Assembly: GCF_000949475.1 (NCBI RefSeq)
Contig: NZ_JRHC01000002.1
Coordinates: 372,001 to 436,000, forward strand
Direction: 5' to 3'
DNA from: Draconibacterium sediminis
GTDB lineage: Bacteria; Bacteroidota; Bacteroidia; Bacteroidales; Prolixibacteraceae
Length of the DNA stretch: 64,000 nucleotides
Of this stretch, positions 62,334-64,000 are shown piece by piece. The number at the start of each line of letters is the position of its first letter. Within the stretch, counting starts at the first letter, position 1. Position numbers and translations under genes: made by a program. The notes under the pieces are model-generated. The model saw nothing but the letters and a program-made list of their open reading frames with translations. It had not been told where the DNA came from and did no database searches.

Positions 62334-63968
62334 ATGAATTCAATTTTTAAGCCCAAACTATTTACGATTTTAAAAAATGGCATCAGTAAAAAACAAATTA
62401 CTTCAGATGTACTGGCCGGAGTTGTTGTTGGGATTGTTGCTCTCCCGCTGGCTATTGCTTTTGCTGTTGCTTCGGGCGTTTCGCCCGAAAAAGGACTGAT
62501 AACCGCTGTTGTTGCCGGTTTTCTTATATCGTTTTTAGGTGGCAGCCGCGTGCAGATTGGCGGCCCAACGGGTGCATTTATCGTAATTGTTTACGGAATC
62601 GTTCATCAATACGGCGTTAACGGACTTATTATTTCCACCGTTTTGGCCGGCGTTATCCTTATTCTTTTTGGATTGCTAAAACTGGGGACTTTGTTAAAAT
62701 TTATCCCCCACCCGCTTATTGTTGGTTTTACCAGCGGTATTGCCTTGGTCATTTTTTCTACCCAAATAAAAGATGCGTTGGGATTAACCATTACCGATCT
62801 GCCATCGGGTTTTCTGGAAAAGTGGCAAATTTACCTTAGCAACCTGGGCAGTGTTAACGTTGCAGCCTTACTTGTAACACTGGCAACCATAGCCGTAACA
62901 CTCATCAGCGGAAAATTTGTAAAAAAAATACCCGGATCGTTTCTGGCCATCATTGCTGTTACACTGGTTGTTCAGCTTTTTAAACTACCTGTTGCAACTA
63001 TCGAGACCTATTTTGGCGAAATCAGCAATACCATTCATTTTACCATTCCGCAAATTCGCTTGAACGATTTACAGAACTACCTTGAACCGGCCCTCACCAT
63101 TGCCTTGCTCGGAGGTATTGAATCGTTACTCTCTGCAGTGGTTGCCGATGGTATGATAAGCGGGAAACACCGCTCGAATACCGAATTAATTGCGCAGGGA
63201 ATTGCCAATGTGGTTACACCGTTTTTTGGCGGTATTCCGGCAACCGGAGCAATTGCACGAACGGCAACCAACGTAAAAAACGGCGGACGCACACCTATTG
63301 CCGGTATTGCACATGCCATTACCTTGCTGCTGATTATGCTGTTTTTGGGAAAATGGGCCAAATTGATTCCCATGTCGTGCCTGGCCGGAATTTTAATAAT
63401 TGTAGCCTATAACATGAGCGAATGGCGCTCGTTTGTATCCATTCTGAAAGGTTCGGTATTCGATATAATTGTATTGCTTACCACCTTCATTTTAACCGTG
63501 CTGGTTGATTTAACGGTTGCCATTGAGGTTGGCGTGGTGCTGTCGGCCATCCTGTTTATGAAACGTATGTCGGACATTAGCGAAAAACGTATAAATAACA
63601 TTGTCGACACCGACGTAATTGAAGACTACTCGCAGCTGCCAAAAGGTGTTTCGGTTTACGAAATAAGCGGCCCCTTGTTTTTTGCTTCGGCACGCCGTTA
63701 TTCCGAGGTTATTCAGGAAATCGGAGAAAACTGCAACACGCTGATTTTGCGTATGCGCCATGTTTCTTTCATCGATGAAACGGGAATGAAAAATCTGCAG
63801 AGTTCACTTAAAATCCTTCAGAACAAGGGGGTAAAAGTGATTCTGTCGGGTGTTTCTTCGCAGCTAAAAACCGACTTACAAAAACGACTCAGCCCTAAAG
63901 TTATTGATTACATTAAAATGGAAGATTCGTTTGAAAAAGCACTTGACTCTGCGAAGGTTACTACCTAA
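62334..63968 (+). CDS. SulP-family anion transporter with STAS domain
   Basis: A 544-residue inner-membrane transporter with about 14 hydrophobic helices. Signature regions are DVLAGVVVGIVALPLAIAFAVASGVSPEKGLITAVVAGFL, GPTGAFIVIVYGI and FFGGIPATGAIARTATN. A cytoplasmic STAS domain follows (about 430-540; GVSVYEISGPLFFASARRY and SFIDETGMKNLQ). Substrates in the family are sulfate, bicarbonate and dicarboxylates; a carbonic anhydrase neighbour that would argue for bicarbonate is not in view. Confidence 0.94.
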   Translation: MNSIFKPKLFTILKNGISKKQITSDVLAGVVVGIVALPLAIAFAVASGVSPEKGLITAVVAGFLISFLGGSRVQIGGPTGAFIVIVYGIVHQYGVNGLIISTVLAGVILILFGLLKLGTLLKFIPHPLIVGFTSGIALVIFSTQIKDALGLTITDLPSGFLEKWQIYLSNLGSVNVAALLVTLATIAVTLISGKFVKKIPGSFLAIIAVTLVVQLFKLPVATIETYFGEISNTIHFTIPQIRLNDLQNYLEPALTIALLGGIESLLSAVVADGMISGKHRSNTELIAQGIANVVTPFFGGIPATGAIARTATNVKNGGRTPIAGIAHAITLLLIMLFLGKWAKLIPMSCLAGILIIVAYNMSEWRSFVSILKGSVFDIIVLLTTFILTVLVDLTVAIEVGVVLSAILFMKRMSDISEKRINNIVDTDVIEDYSQLPKGVSVYEISGPLFFASARRYSEVIQEIGENCNTLILRMRHVSFIDETGMKNLQSSLKILQNKGVKVILSGVSSQLKTDLQKRLSPKVIDYIKMEDSFEKALDSAKVTT

Positions 63969-64000
63969 TCCTAAAGTATTACCGTTCTTCTATCTTTATT

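Overview
The window reads as chromosomal DNA of a free-living, probably marine Bacteroidota. The evidence is TonB-dependent receptors with N-terminal carboxypeptidase-like domains, many lipoproteins, short TAnnTTTG (-7) promoter elements 20-40 bases ahead of start codons, few Shine-Dalgarno sites, and families largely confined to Bacteroidota (DUF1599, BT_3928-like, DUF4857, DUF4876, DUF6850). Fucosidase, sulfatase and sialate esterase genes suggest a degrader of sulfated or acetylated glycans, perhaps of the order Marinilabiliales; this placement is inference. No rRNA, tRNA, CRISPR array, transposase or phage gene was seen.

Layout. 1-6.3 kb: the start of an alpha-L-fucosidase, a cupin, a lipoprotein phosphoesterase, YjbQ, a three-gene envelope operon (glycine-zipper protein, propeller lipoprotein, YccF) and a coupled DUF432-MscS pair. 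6.3-9.8 kb: a Crp-like regulator and, on the minus strand, prephenate dehydratase, flavodoxin and an aminotransferase (phenylalanine synthesis). 10-12.5 kb: a sulfatase followed by 700 bases of repeats. 12.5-18.2 kb: a FabK/NMO-like flavoenzyme, the folP-cdaA operon (folate and c-di-AMP), and DUF1599, BT_3928-like and tpiA genes. 19.1-27.7 kb: a six-gene co-directional operon of TonB receptor, DUF4876 lipoprotein, DUF6850-type barrel, ABC ATPase, ABC permease and DUF4857 protein. It has no assigned function and is the best candidate for an undescribed system. 27.7-34.2 kb: housekeeping genes (prmA, a PLD-type nuclease, a phosphodiesterase, sixA-like, cydAB, rsmE).

34.2-41.5 kb is a molybdenum module: mocA-like and xdhC-like maturation genes, moaA-moaD-moaE-moeB, and a Tat-exported two-subunit molybdenum hydroxylase of the isoquinoline/aldehyde oxidoreductase type. 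41.5-46.7 kb is accessory: a 13-unit 42-bp array, a nested palindromic element, and AT-rich genes (YiiX-like hydrolase, a DUF4139 protein carrying a SusC-type N-terminal cassette, two orphans). 46.7-64 kb returns to ordinary genes: a PhoD-type phosphodiesterase, a basic-secretory-protein peptidase, a hydroxyacid dehydrogenase, class I fumarase, a membrane protein with its likely winged-helix regulator, sialate O-acetylesterase, a TonB receptor, PhzF, a methyltransferase, an aldo/keto reductase and a SulP transporter.

The most striking non-coding signal is a pair of arrays 30 kb apart (11893-12228 and about 41804-42349). Both have an exact 42-bp period and carry the same dyad, CGTA-N4-TACG, in most units. 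Forty-two bases is four turns of B-DNA. Other unexplained structures are a 151-bp nested inverted repeat (9982-10132), a 113-bp nested palindrome (42407-42519), and a candidate two-hairpin small RNA with its own promoter element and terminator (51257-51335).
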